From positions 1-10,990 of the forward strand of contig DROB01000439.1 in the NCBI GenBank assembly GCA_011321985.1: a DNA stretch of 10,990 bases, in the 5' to 3' direction. Source of the stretch: Gammaproteobacteria bacterium (lineage in GTDB: Bacteria; Pseudomonadota; Gammaproteobacteria; SZUA-229). A program made the translations under genes and the position numbers. Within the stretch, counting starts at the first letter, position 1. Every line of letters begins with the position of its first letter. The notes beneath the pieces were generated by a model. The model made no database searches. It had not been told where the DNA came from and saw nothing but the letters and a program-made list of their open reading frames with translations. Shown here piece by piece: positions 1 through 5,488 of the stretch.

Positions 1-135
1 ACCGTATAATTCCTCTGCTGGCAATCGCGGTTTGCAAACCGCTCCTACAAATACGCACGCACCCGTAGGAGCGGAATTTATTCCGCGATGCCGTGATTGG
101 CAGGTTTAGCCGCGTGCACACAGAACGGCACACAA
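1..135. repeat. REP-like repeat, copy 1
   Basis: This is the first of two direct copies (the other is at 213-347, offset 212 bp); by eye about 128 of 135 positions agree. Each copy contains two palindromes in opposite orientation: GCGGTTTGCAAACCGC at 27-42 and GCGGAATTTATTCCGC at 71-86, with GCTCCTAC and GTAGGAGC on their inner flanks. The pair can also fold into one long hairpin, since GGCAATCGCGG near 20 is nearly the reverse complement of the sequence at 82-92. The GTAGGAGCG core next to a short palindrome is typical of gammaproteobacterial REP/BIME elements. The window starts exactly at the repeat start, so more copies may lie to the left. On the minus strand this copy still encodes an open tail ending in stop TAA at 78-80, parallel to the end of the neighbouring gene. 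Confidence 0.75.
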
Positions 136-212
136 ACACCATGAAATAATAACCTGTAACCATTTCGTGCGTGCGCACCTTTATGGTTATTCATGATCGG
201 TGTTTTGCAGTA
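136..212. other. spacer between the two REP-like copies
   Basis: This 77-bp stretch shows no gene. It contains a 7-bp inverted repeat, TAACCAT at 157-163 and ATGGTTA at 183-189, around the palindrome GTGCGCAC at 171-178, and a weaker outer match between ACACC near 136-140 and GGTGT near 199-203. It may be part of the repeated unit (period 212 bp), but only one copy is visible here. Confidence 0.4.
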
Positions 213-347
213 ACCGTATAATTCCTCTACTGGCAATCGCGGTTTGTAAACCGCTCCTACAAATACGCACGCACCCGTAGGAGCGAAATTTATTCCGCGA
301 TGCCGCGATTGGCAGGTTTAGCCACGTGCACACAGGACGGCGCACAA
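213..347. repeat. REP-like repeat, copy 2, overlapping a gene end
   Basis: This is the second copy of the 135-bp repeat at 1-135. Palindromes correspond at 239-254 (one base changed, GTAAACC) and 283-298 (GCGAAATTTATTCCGC, one base changed). Unlike copy 1, it overlaps a gene: positions 290-347 supply the stop codon and the last 18 or so residues of the minus-strand radical SAM protein. No separate rho-independent terminator is visible for that gene, so the REP hairpins may protect or end its transcript. That role is inferred from REP elements in general, not shown here. Confidence 0.75.
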
Positions 348-2119
348 TCCGCTTCGATCAACCGCTTCGTCATATGTAGACGCATCACACTGTCCTCAGT
401 CATCGTATGGAACAGATGATGCGGGCTGGTCGATTTTTCTATGATATCATCCAGGTCACCATTCAGCTCCCGATAATAATCCAGCAGACGCAGATCAAAA
501 CGGTTCAAGGCATCGCTCAATGGATCTTTCGCCTGACGTTTGCGTATGGTTTCGATACCATCCTCAAAAACATTGCCCAGACACATATGAACTGCCGAGA
601 ACAGGGTCGCCCAACCGTTGAACCACAACATCAGATCCTTATCAAAGGTTTCACCCTCGGTGCCCTGACCCGCCAGCAACTTTTTAAGCAGATCACGTTC
701 ATTCACCGCTTCGTGTAACGCCATCATGTTGGCACGACCATAAGCATCGATGGTCGTGCTCGTCAGCAGCATGTGCACATCGGGGTGTTTTGCCAGGATA
801 AAGGTCGCATCCCTGATCAGCGGTGCCGGTGTTCCCGGGTCGAGAGGGTTACGTTTCAACCTCGATGATGGCGCAGAGGACAATACCTGAACCTGATGAC
901 CACGCCGACCCAGTTCATTCGTCAGACGCGCAAACACCCCTTTTTGAAACAGTGCCATAGAAAAGTTCAGATGCCCCTGTTTATGCAGCAAGCATAACTG
1001 AATCTCGTCGCTATACTCCGGTGCTGCCTCGACGATATTGGCTATCTTTGTTACCGGTATCCTTTCATTTAACTGCCCTTTGCGATCAACCACCACCTCT
1101 TGATGAAATTCATCAAAACTGATCTGCAACATCACTTTTGCTTTTGGCCAGGTGATGGCTCGCTGCCGGATGGCCGCTGCCATTTTTCCCATTATCTTAT
1201 GCGTCGCTTCACGACTATCCGCAAAATCACCGTTTAACAGAATAGCGAAAGTAGTCACATTTTTCATCACACCGATGGCATCATAAAAATGATCTAACTG
1301 CTTCGTCAGATCACCACCGGTAAATAAAACCGAAGTAGTCAACGCATCGATCATCTGATACAACGGTGCTGGGTCATCCGTATTTTTCATCAGAGGACGA
1401 AAGATAAACATACAATGACGACAGGTCTGCGGACAGCCCATCGCAGGAATGACACCGAGCTTATCAAATGGAGCCAAAACCCCTTCGTCTGGTAGTCGAT
1501 CGACCAGGGCCAGCCGTGCTTTATCATCAGCACCCAGCATATCGGCGTAACGATTTTTTTCCTGACTGGCCAGATCTCTGTAACCCTCGGAAAAACTCTG
1601 ATCGAACAGACCCAGTGAACCCCAGACCGACTCGACATACTCGGAGAGTGGTTGCTTACCGCCCTTTATCTGTAACAAACTCAAACAATGCTGTTGTTGC
1701 AACTGCGCCGGCCCCTGATAAGTCTGCCAGTAATCGATATAAGCACCGATAAAATCTGATATCGACTCACTGTCAAGCAGCATCTCGATCAGAAATGCCT
1801 GCGTCCCCTTACCGAACGTAGCCAGTACCTCAGCCTGATATGCGGTATTGATATTCTGTTGTAACCAGTGCCAGGCATAGATATAACTCATCAGGAAGCT
1901 GAGCTGAACGACATCATCACCGACTACAGATTTCTCACTGAGCAGTGATGCCATACCTCCTCCCGTCAGGCGGTTGATCTCCATCTTGAATCGCTGGCGC
2001 TGCGATGCCAGATAAGCCTGCCGAACATCCTGCTGTGCTTCGACACTGATCGTTATCTTGCTCGACGGCCTACCAGACTGAACCGTAACCGTTTGAATCT
2101 TTTGGGCATTGCTGTGCAT
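290..2119 (-). CDS. radical SAM domain protein of unassigned family
   Basis: This 609-residue protein is a radical SAM enzyme. C229, C233 and C236 form the CxxxCxxC motif (GCPQTCRHCMF) that holds the 4Fe-4S cluster cleaving S-adenosylmethionine, and TGGD at 267-270 matches the glycine-rich SAM-binding strand. Residues 1-220 are a helical-looking region with no motif I know; the core runs to about 470, with possible later elements at ISFDEFHQ (333-340) and SSAPSSR (414-420). The C-terminal part contains HMCLGNVFEDG (511-521), loosely like ligand loops after radical SAM cores, but I see no clear extra cluster motif. Substrate and family are unknown to me. The start is ATG at 2117-2119 with a weak ribosome site. 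An internal ATG (M56) follows AGGAGG by only one base, too close to be convincing. The last 18 residues come from the REP-like repeat. It stands alone, divergent from dbpA. Confidence 0.85.
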   Translation of the reverse strand: MHSNAQKIQTVTVQSGRPSSKITISVEAQQDVRQAYLASQRQRFKMEINRLTGGGMASLLSEKSVVGDDVVQLSFLMSYIYAWHWLQQNINTAYQAEVLATFGKGTQAFLIEMLLDSESISDFIGAYIDYWQTYQGPAQLQQQHCLSLLQIKGGKQPLSEYVESVWGSLGLFDQSFSEGYRDLASQEKNRYADMLGADDKARLALVDRLPDEGVLAPFDKLGVIPAMGCPQTCRHCMFIFRPLMKNTDDPAPLYQMIDALTTSVLFTGGDLTKQLDHFYDAIGVMKNVTTFAILLNGDFADSREATHKIMGKMAAAIRQRAITWPKAKVMLQISFDEFHQEVVVDRKGQLNERIPVTKIANIVEAAPEYSDEIQLCLLHKQGHLNFSMALFQKGVFARLTNELGRRGHQVQVLSSAPSSRLKRNPLDPGTPAPLIRDATFILAKHPDVHMLLTSTTIDAYGRANMMALHEAVNERDLLKKLLAGQGTEGETFDKDLMLWFNGWATLFSAVHMCLGNVFEDGIETIRKRQAKDPLSDALNRFDLRLLDYYRELNGDLDDIIEKSTSPHHLFHTMTEDSVMRLHMTKRLIEADCAPSCVHVAKPANRGIAE

Positions 2120-2188
2120 AAGGGACCAATTCTACAGACACTATCGATACGAATACAAGGTACTTCGTAAGGACAAAAAGATATTATC

Positions 2189-2249
2189 AGTGGGATTCAG
2201 ATGAGACTTGATCGTCCCAATCCAGCAGGAAGTTTCATCTGACCCCACT
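2189..2249. repeat. imperfect inverted repeat between divergent genes
   Basis: The left arm at 2189-2209 (AGTGGGATTCAGATGAGACT and one more T) pairs with the right arm at 2230-2249, whose reverse complement is AGTGGGGTCAGATGAAACTT. One bulged base and one or two mismatches separate them, around a 20-base loop. It lies in the 182-bp gap between the radical SAM gene and dbpA. It could be a remnant of a small non-autonomous mobile element, or a hairpin in an untranslated leader. There is no transposase nearby. Confidence 0.6.
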
Positions 2250-2260
2250 AACGCCTAACC

Positions 2261-2269
2261 TGCTATCAT
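2261..2269 (+). promoter_or_regulatory. possible extended -10 promoter of dbpA
   Basis: TGCTATCAT fits the extended -10 form TGnTATAAT with one mismatch in the hexamer. It would start transcription about 25 bases before the dbpA start codon. No good -35 hexamer lies 16-18 bp upstream, which is tolerated by extended -10 promoters. Prediction by eye only. Confidence 0.3.
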
Positions 2270-2301
2270 GTACCGCTCACCAAAACACAGGCTAAGCTCC
2301 C

Positions 2302-3693
2302 GTGACAACAACCACATTCTCATCACTTCCGCTGACTGCTGAATTTTTAGCCAATCTTAAATCGCTGGACTATCAGTCGATGACACCTATCCAGCAACAG
2401 AGCCTGCCTGCGATCTTACAAGGTAAAGATGTGACGGCACAGGCAAAAACAGGCAGTGGAAAAACCGCTGCTTTTGGGATCGGTTTACTGCACCAACTCG
2501 ACCCTCAGACTTATCAGGCCCAATCACTGGTGCTCTGTCCAACGCGTGAACTTGCTGACCAGGTGAGTAAAGAGATTCGCCGTCTGGCACGCCCTATCCC
2601 AAATACCAAAATCCTCACCTTGTGTGGCGGTGCCCCGATAGCACCTCAACTTGCCTCACTGGACCACCAGCCTCATATCGTGGTCGGCACACCGGGTCGA
2701 ATCTTAAAACATCTGCAAAAAAAGTCATTGAAACTGCACAGTTTAAAGACACTGGTGCTGGATGAAGCCGACCGCATGCTGGACATGGGTTTTCATGACG
2801 ATATCATGCGCATCATCGATAATACACCCGACAAGAGACAGACATTATTATTTTCAGCCACTTACCCGGACGAAATAAAAGACATAAGCAACACCATTCA
2901 AAACGATCCAGCTGATATCCACGTAGAGAGTCTGCATGACAACAAAAATATAAAACAGGTTTTCTACGAGATACAGAAAGACCCACGTGATAACCGGCGG
3001 ACAGAGACGTTAGTCGCTCTATTGCTGCATTACCATCCGCAATCCAGCGTAGTATTCTGCAACCGGAAGCAACAGTGCCACGAACTCGTTGAAGAGCTAC
3101 GACGACGGGGGTTCCATGCTCTTGCACTGCATGGCGATCTCGAACAAAAAGAACGCGACCAGGTACTGGTACAGTTTTCCAACAAGAGCAGTTCGATCCT
3201 CATCGCAACCGATGTCGCTGCACGCGGGCTCGACATCAAAGACCTGAACGCGGTAATTAATTACGAGTTATCCCCCGACCCCGAAATACACATCCACCGT
3301 ATAGGTCGTACCGGCCGCGCTGGCAATGAAGGCTTAGCTCTAAGTTTATTCACCGCCTCTGAAGCACCTAAAGTTAACGCCATCGAAGATTACCAGGGCA
3401 GTCCTGTCAGCATCGAAGGAACTTCGGCACTAAATTTTCAAAATGGTCTTAAACTTGAACCACCGATGGTAACGCTGCGCATCAGTGCCGGTCGTAAAGA
3501 TAAAATCCGTGCCGGTGACATATTAGGCGCATTAACTAAAAACACTAAACTATCAGGAAAGCAGATCGGAAGGATTGATATTTTCGACATCATCTCTTAT
3601 GTAGCAGTCGAACACGCTATCGCCGGAGTAGCACTAAAGATTCTCTCAGAAGGAAAAATCAAAGGCCGCAGATTCAGGGTTCGCAGACTATGA
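2302..3693 (+). CDS. dbpA: ATP-dependent RNA helicase DbpA
   Basis: This 463-residue DEAD-box helicase closely follows E. coli DbpA (457 residues) from end to end. DbpA recognises hairpin 92 of 23S rRNA and acts late in assembly of the 50S ribosomal subunit. Visible motifs are a Q motif around F6 and Q31, Walker A AKTGSGKT (48-55), PTREL (90-94), TPGR (130-133), DEAD (154-157), SAT (185-187), ATDVAARGLD (302-311) and HRIGRTGR (332-339). The last 75 or so residues (VTLRISAGRKDKIRAGDILG onward) form the DbpA-specific RRM-like rRNA-binding domain, which separates it from other DEAD-box helicases. The start codon is GTG, chosen because MTTTTFSSLPLT aligns with the start of known DbpA; I see no good Shine-Dalgarno sequence before it. 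The gene is divergent from the radical SAM gene and convergent with the YkgJ-type gene. Confidence 0.95.
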   Translation: MTTTTFSSLPLTAEFLANLKSLDYQSMTPIQQQSLPAILQGKDVTAQAKTGSGKTAAFGIGLLHQLDPQTYQAQSLVLCPTRELADQVSKEIRRLARPIPNTKILTLCGGAPIAPQLASLDHQPHIVVGTPGRILKHLQKKSLKLHSLKTLVLDEADRMLDMGFHDDIMRIIDNTPDKRQTLLFSATYPDEIKDISNTIQNDPADIHVESLHDNKNIKQVFYEIQKDPRDNRRTETLVALLLHYHPQSSVVFCNRKQQCHELVEELRRRGFHALALHGDLEQKERDQVLVQFSNKSSSILIATDVAARGLDIKDLNAVINYELSPDPEIHIHRIGRTGRAGNEGLALSLFTASEAPKVNAIEDYQGSPVSIEGTSALNFQNGLKLEPPMVTLRISAGRKDKIRAGDILGALTKNTKLSGKQIGRIDIFDIISYVAVEHAIAGVALKILSEGKIKGRRFRVRRL

Positions 3694-3699
3694 ATCAAG

Positions 3700-3713
3700 T
3701 GAGACCAATCTCA
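3700..3713. terminator. weak hairpin between convergent genes
   Basis: TGAGA and TCTCA flank a CCAA loop in the 28-bp gap between dbpA and the convergent YkgJ-type gene. The stem is only five pairs and no clear T-run follows on either strand, so terminator function is doubtful. Confidence 0.2.
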
Positions 3714-3721
3714 AATATTCT

Positions 3722-4108
3722 TTAGTACTCGAATGCCTGCCGACTATCCATCATTATAAGATCCAGTGATTTCTGTCCCTGCTTCGGATTATCTAAATCA
3801 CATTTTTCTATCATCTCACAACCATCGACCAGCATCTCATCCAGTGTCGAAGGGTAAAATTTACAATCATCAGGCCGATCAAAATAAATCTCACAGGTAT
3901 ACCTGTTTTTATCGGGCACTTTTCTCAACCAGGGACACAGCTCTATCTGTTGCCCCGTTTCGGGATCGATCCAGATATTACCTCCGCCAACGTAACGATA
4001 TAGCTCAGGCCTGTAATTTTCCCAATAGTCTATTTGAGCCACTGAAACAGACAAGCCACCATTACTGTATTTTATACAGCACTTTCCACATTGATTGCAT
4101 TCTTTCAC
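3722..4108 (-). CDS. YkgJ-type cysteine cluster protein
   Basis: This 128-residue protein begins with CNQCGKCC (C4, C7, C10, C11), the signature of the YkgJ/UPF0153 family, proteins thought to bind zinc or iron. Further cysteines at C58, C72, C82, C97 and C103 complete a nine-cysteine set, with ELCPWL and YTCEIYFDRPDDCKFYP being typical of the family. No signal peptide or membrane segment is present, so it should be cytoplasmic. The substrate and role are not known. The start is GTG at 4106-4108; an in-frame TGA nine codons upstream and the family-like N-terminus support it, although no Shine-Dalgarno sequence is visible. It lies 28 bp from the convergent dbpA and 334 bp downstream of the cold shock gene on the same strand, probably as a separate transcript. 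Confidence 0.85.
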   Translation of the reverse strand: MKECNQCGKCCIKYSNGGLSVSVAQIDYWENYRPELYRYVGGGNIWIDPETGQQIELCPWLRKVPDKNRYTCEIYFDRPDDCKFYPSTLDEMLVDGCEMIEKCDLDNPKQGQKSLDLIMMDSRQAFEY

Positions 4109-4152
4109 GTTAGTATTTTTTTGAATCGAAAGTCAGGAAAAAAGAGGTGACG

Positions 4153-4172
4153 GGTTTATTATTTAATAAACC
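4153..4172. repeat. AT-rich perfect hairpin upstream of the YkgJ-type gene
   Basis: GGTTTATT (4153-4160) and AATAAACC (4165-4172) are perfect complements around a 4-base loop. It lies 44 bases upstream of the GTG start of the cysteine-cluster gene, so it could be an operator or a leader hairpin. A T-run follows it on the minus strand some ten bases later, so a weak terminator of the upstream cold shock transcript is also possible. Confidence 0.45.
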
Positions 4173-4228
4173 TTTCTGCAATGGATCAGGATTCAGTCAC
4201 TTCTTCCCTTTAATTTTTTATCCCATAA

Positions 4229-4271
4229 CGTGCTAATCACAACGTGTGATCACCACATTATGATTAGCACG
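4229..4271. repeat. nested palindrome, 11-bp perfect arms
   Basis: CGTGCTAATCA (4229-4239) and TGATTAGCACG (4261-4271) are perfect inverted copies separated by 21 bases. The spacer holds a second palindrome, GTGATCAC (4246-4253), whose centre is within half a base of the centre of the outer arms. The shared symmetry suggests a binding site for a dimeric regulator, or a cruciform or hairpin, rather than chance. It sits in a 334-bp gene-free stretch, 121 bp upstream of the YkgJ-type gene and beyond the probable cold shock terminator. Confidence 0.6.
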
Positions 4272-4345
4272 ATAAAGCCAGGGAATACCGAAAAGATGCT
4301 CAACCCAAACCAGTCAAGTCCACCTCTATTATTCCTGATCAATAA

Positions 4346-4389
4346 TTAAAAACAAAACCCGCTCTCAAATGATCCTCATTTATTACAGG
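4346..4389 (-). terminator. probable rho-independent terminator of the cold shock gene
   Basis: On the minus strand, about 54 bases after the stop codon, CCTGT pairs with GCGGG at the base (including G-U pairs) and AAATGA pairs with TCATTT above it around a GGA loop. The stem is followed directly by TTTTGTTTTTAATT. The internal mismatch makes the stem moderate in strength, but the T-tract and position are right. Confidence 0.5.
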
Positions 4390-4442
4390 CCCTTTATTCA
4401 GTTATGTGCTCATCCTTAAACACATCAATTTAAAGATTACCG

Positions 4443-4649
4443 TCAGAGGGGCACGACCTTATTAGCACATGGTCCCTTCTGACCTTGCCCCACTTCATAC
4501 TCTACCTTCTGGCCATCATTGAGTGTTGCGTAATCACTACCACTCTGGATTTCAGAATGGTGTACGAACAGGTCTTTGCCGCCATCATCCGGAGTAATAA
4601 AACCAAAACCTTTGCTTGCGTCGAACCATTTTACTGTACCTGTACTCAT
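4443..4649 (-). CDS. CspA-family cold shock protein
   Basis: This 68-residue protein is a complete cold shock domain, a five-stranded beta barrel that binds single-stranded RNA and DNA and melts RNA structure. It carries RNP1 KGFGFI (14-19) and RNP2 LFVHHS (27-32), after the family's usual start TGTVKWFDASKG. Length is normal for CspA homologues. The start ATG (4647-4649) is preceded by AGGA at about ten bases. A perfect TATAAT at 4722-4727 implies a 5' leader of about 65 nt. Family members can be cold-induced or constitutive; the sequence does not tell which, and I do not assign a specific csp letter. It appears to be monocistronic. Confidence 0.95.
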   Translation of the reverse strand: MSTGTVKWFDASKGFGFITPDDGGKDLFVHHSEIQSGSDYATLNDGQKVEYEVGQGQKGPCANKVVPL

Positions 4650-4721
4650 TTCACTATTTTCCTATCTTGGTTAGAATTTCATTTATGTTGATGGTGCTTT
4701 ATTTATATTCTGGACTTGAGC

Positions 4722-4727
4722 ATTATA
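4722..4727 (-). promoter_or_regulatory. -10 box of the cold shock gene
   Basis: On the minus strand this reads TATAAT, a perfect sigma-70 -10 hexamer, about 73-78 bases before the ATG. No good -35 hexamer is present at 16-18 bp; a T-rich stretch lies in between. Transcription would start near 4715. Confidence 0.5.
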
Positions 4728-4739
4728 GATAAAAAAAGG

Positions 4740-4885
4740 GAAAAGCGACACTGAGCAACAAGAATAAAGATATCTGCAGTTATTGTGAATTATTGCAGAA
4801 TTTCGTAGCGAAGTGCGCCATAAACGCACCTTTAGCTTCCAGACAAATTGCGACAATCTGTAACAGATTGAACAAAAATAAAAAA
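4740..4885. other. gene-free region with short hairpins
   Basis: There is no supported gene between the cold shock promoter and the tRNA-derived repeats. Visible structures are GTGCG/CGCAC at 4814-4829 around a 7-base loop, TCTGCA/TGCAGA arms flanking 4775-4795, and the perfect 17-bp palindrome at 4854-4870 listed separately. On the minus strand the tRNA-distal array would run into T-rich sequence (TTTTTTATTTTTG) at about 4875-4885, where transcription might end. Confidence 0.4.
4854..4870. repeat. perfect 17-bp palindrome
   Basis: CAATCTGT, a central A, and ACAGATTG form a perfect dyad (as a hairpin, six pairs CAATCT/AGATTG with loop GTAAC). It lies 15 bases outside the end of the tRNA-derived repeat array. 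It could be a regulator site, a weak terminator for minus-strand transcripts leaving the array, or a site for plus-strand transcription into it. Confidence 0.5.
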
Positions 4886-5133
4886 CGGTGGCCGAACCTG
4901 GAAAAAATCGTCAGGAACGATTTTTCACGAACCCTGTCTTTTAGGATGAGCCCGCAGGGTGACTAATTTTGTCGGGAACAAAATTGAATGGCGATTAGCC
5001 AGCCTGAAAGGCGAATTACAGGAAGTAATTCGTAACCACATGGATGTGCGGAATAATTTAACCAGTCTGGTTCAATTCGGTGCACATTGCACGATGGCTG
5101 CAACTAAAACGGCGGTACAAATAAGGGAGAAAA
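4886..5133 (-). repeat. tRNA-Phe-derived distal repeat, unit A (248 bp)
   Basis: Unit A starts with the duplicated 3' end of the neighbouring tRNA-Phe (GGTGGCCGAACCTGGAA, here with C instead of the first T). Positions 4886-4960 match unit B 5134-5208 at 73 of 75 bases, and 5046-5081 match 5222-5257 with two changes; the remainder is diverged but alignable. A segment of about 85 bp at 4961-5045 is present only here, where B has 13 bp. Hairpins: AAAAATCGT/ACGATTTTT, loop CAGGA (4903-4925); ACCCTG/CAGGGT (4931-4960); AATTTTGT/ACAAAATT, loop CGGGA (4965-4985); CGAATTAC/GTAATTCG, loop AGGAA (5012-5032); CACA/TGTG, loop TGGA (5037-5048). I see no credible coding region. Strand is given as that of the tRNA; the direction of transcription is unknown. 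Confidence 0.7.
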
Positions 5134-5310
5134 TGGTGGCCGAACCTGGAAAAAATCGTCAGGAACGATTTTTCACGAACCCTGTCTTTTAGGGTGAGCC
5201 CGCAGGGTGGAGCACAGGGACGTGCGGAATAATTTAACCAGCCTGGTTCAATTCAGTACGACTAACACGATAGTGACAATTGAAACAGGTGTGCAAATAA
5301 AGGAGAAAAA
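5134..5310 (-). repeat. tRNA-Phe-derived distal repeat, unit B (177 bp)
   Basis: Unit B directly adjoins the tRNA gene's 3' end. It begins with 18 bp identical to the tRNA 3' end (TGGTGGCCGAACCTGGAA on the plus strand) and ends with GGAGAAAAA, just as unit A ends with GGGAGAAAA. It also has CAGGGACGTGCGGA (5215-5228), close to the tRNA variable-loop and anticodon-stem sequence CAGGGACACGCGGA, and an inverted T-arm piece CCTGGTTCAATTC (5241-5253). It can be read as a decayed tRNA-Phe 3' half whose T arm is split by a hairpin insert at 5151-5211. The hairpin AAAAATCGT/ACGATTTTT, with T's beyond it on the minus strand, resembles an intrinsic terminator. Confidence 0.7.
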
Positions 5311-5386
5311 TGGTGGCCGAACCTGGAATTGAACCAGGGACACGCGGATTTTCAATCCGCTGCTCTACCAACTGAGCTATTCGGCC
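5311..5386 (-). tRNA. tRNA-Phe (GAA)
   Basis: This 76-nt gene folds as a complete tRNA. The acceptor stem is GGCCGAA/TTCGGCC, the D stem GCTC/GAGC with AGTTGGTA loop, the anticodon stem GCGGA/TCCGC with loop TTGAAAA giving anticodon GAA (phenylalanine), the variable loop GTGTC, and the T stem CCTGG/CCAGG with loop TTCAATT. The 3' CCA is encoded (TGG at 5311-5313 on the plus strand). It resembles E. coli tRNA-Phe throughout. A possible -10 (TATATA at 5394-5399, read on the minus strand) lies just upstream. The 18 bp of its 3' end are duplicated at the start of both distal repeat units. Confidence 0.97.
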
Positions 5387-5488
5387 ATTCAGATATATAA
5401 CAACATTTTCGATAAGACCGTGCTTGAGTCGCAGGCTTGCCAAAAGGAAGGCGTATTTAATCGACTAGACGCGCCGGAGTCAAGTTAC

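Noticed and set aside
1912..1973. AGGAGG before an internal ATG (M56) as the true start of the radical SAM gene
   Set aside because: Only one base separates AGGAGG from the ATG, too short for initiation; it also encodes Gly-Gly-Gly within a continuous frame.
3766..4113. Plus-strand open frame of 115 codons
   Set aside because: It is fully antisense to the cysteine-cluster gene, whose CxxCGxCC motif and spaced cysteines are clearly the coding signal.
4959..5192. Plus-strand open frame of 77 codons across repeat unit A
   Set aside because: It lies over hairpins and tRNA-derived repeat sequence, has no ribosome site and no protein-like pattern; its end is the repeat shared with unit B.
4886..5386. 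CRISPR array
   Set aside because: The repeats are long, only two to three in number, unequal in spacing and derived from the tRNA; there are no short direct repeats with unique spacers and no cas genes.
5234..5443. Minus-strand open frame of 69 codons with NGRIAQLVEQRIENPRVPG
   Set aside because: It is the translation of the tRNA-Phe gene itself and its flanks; this peptide is a well-known false gene arising from tRNAs.
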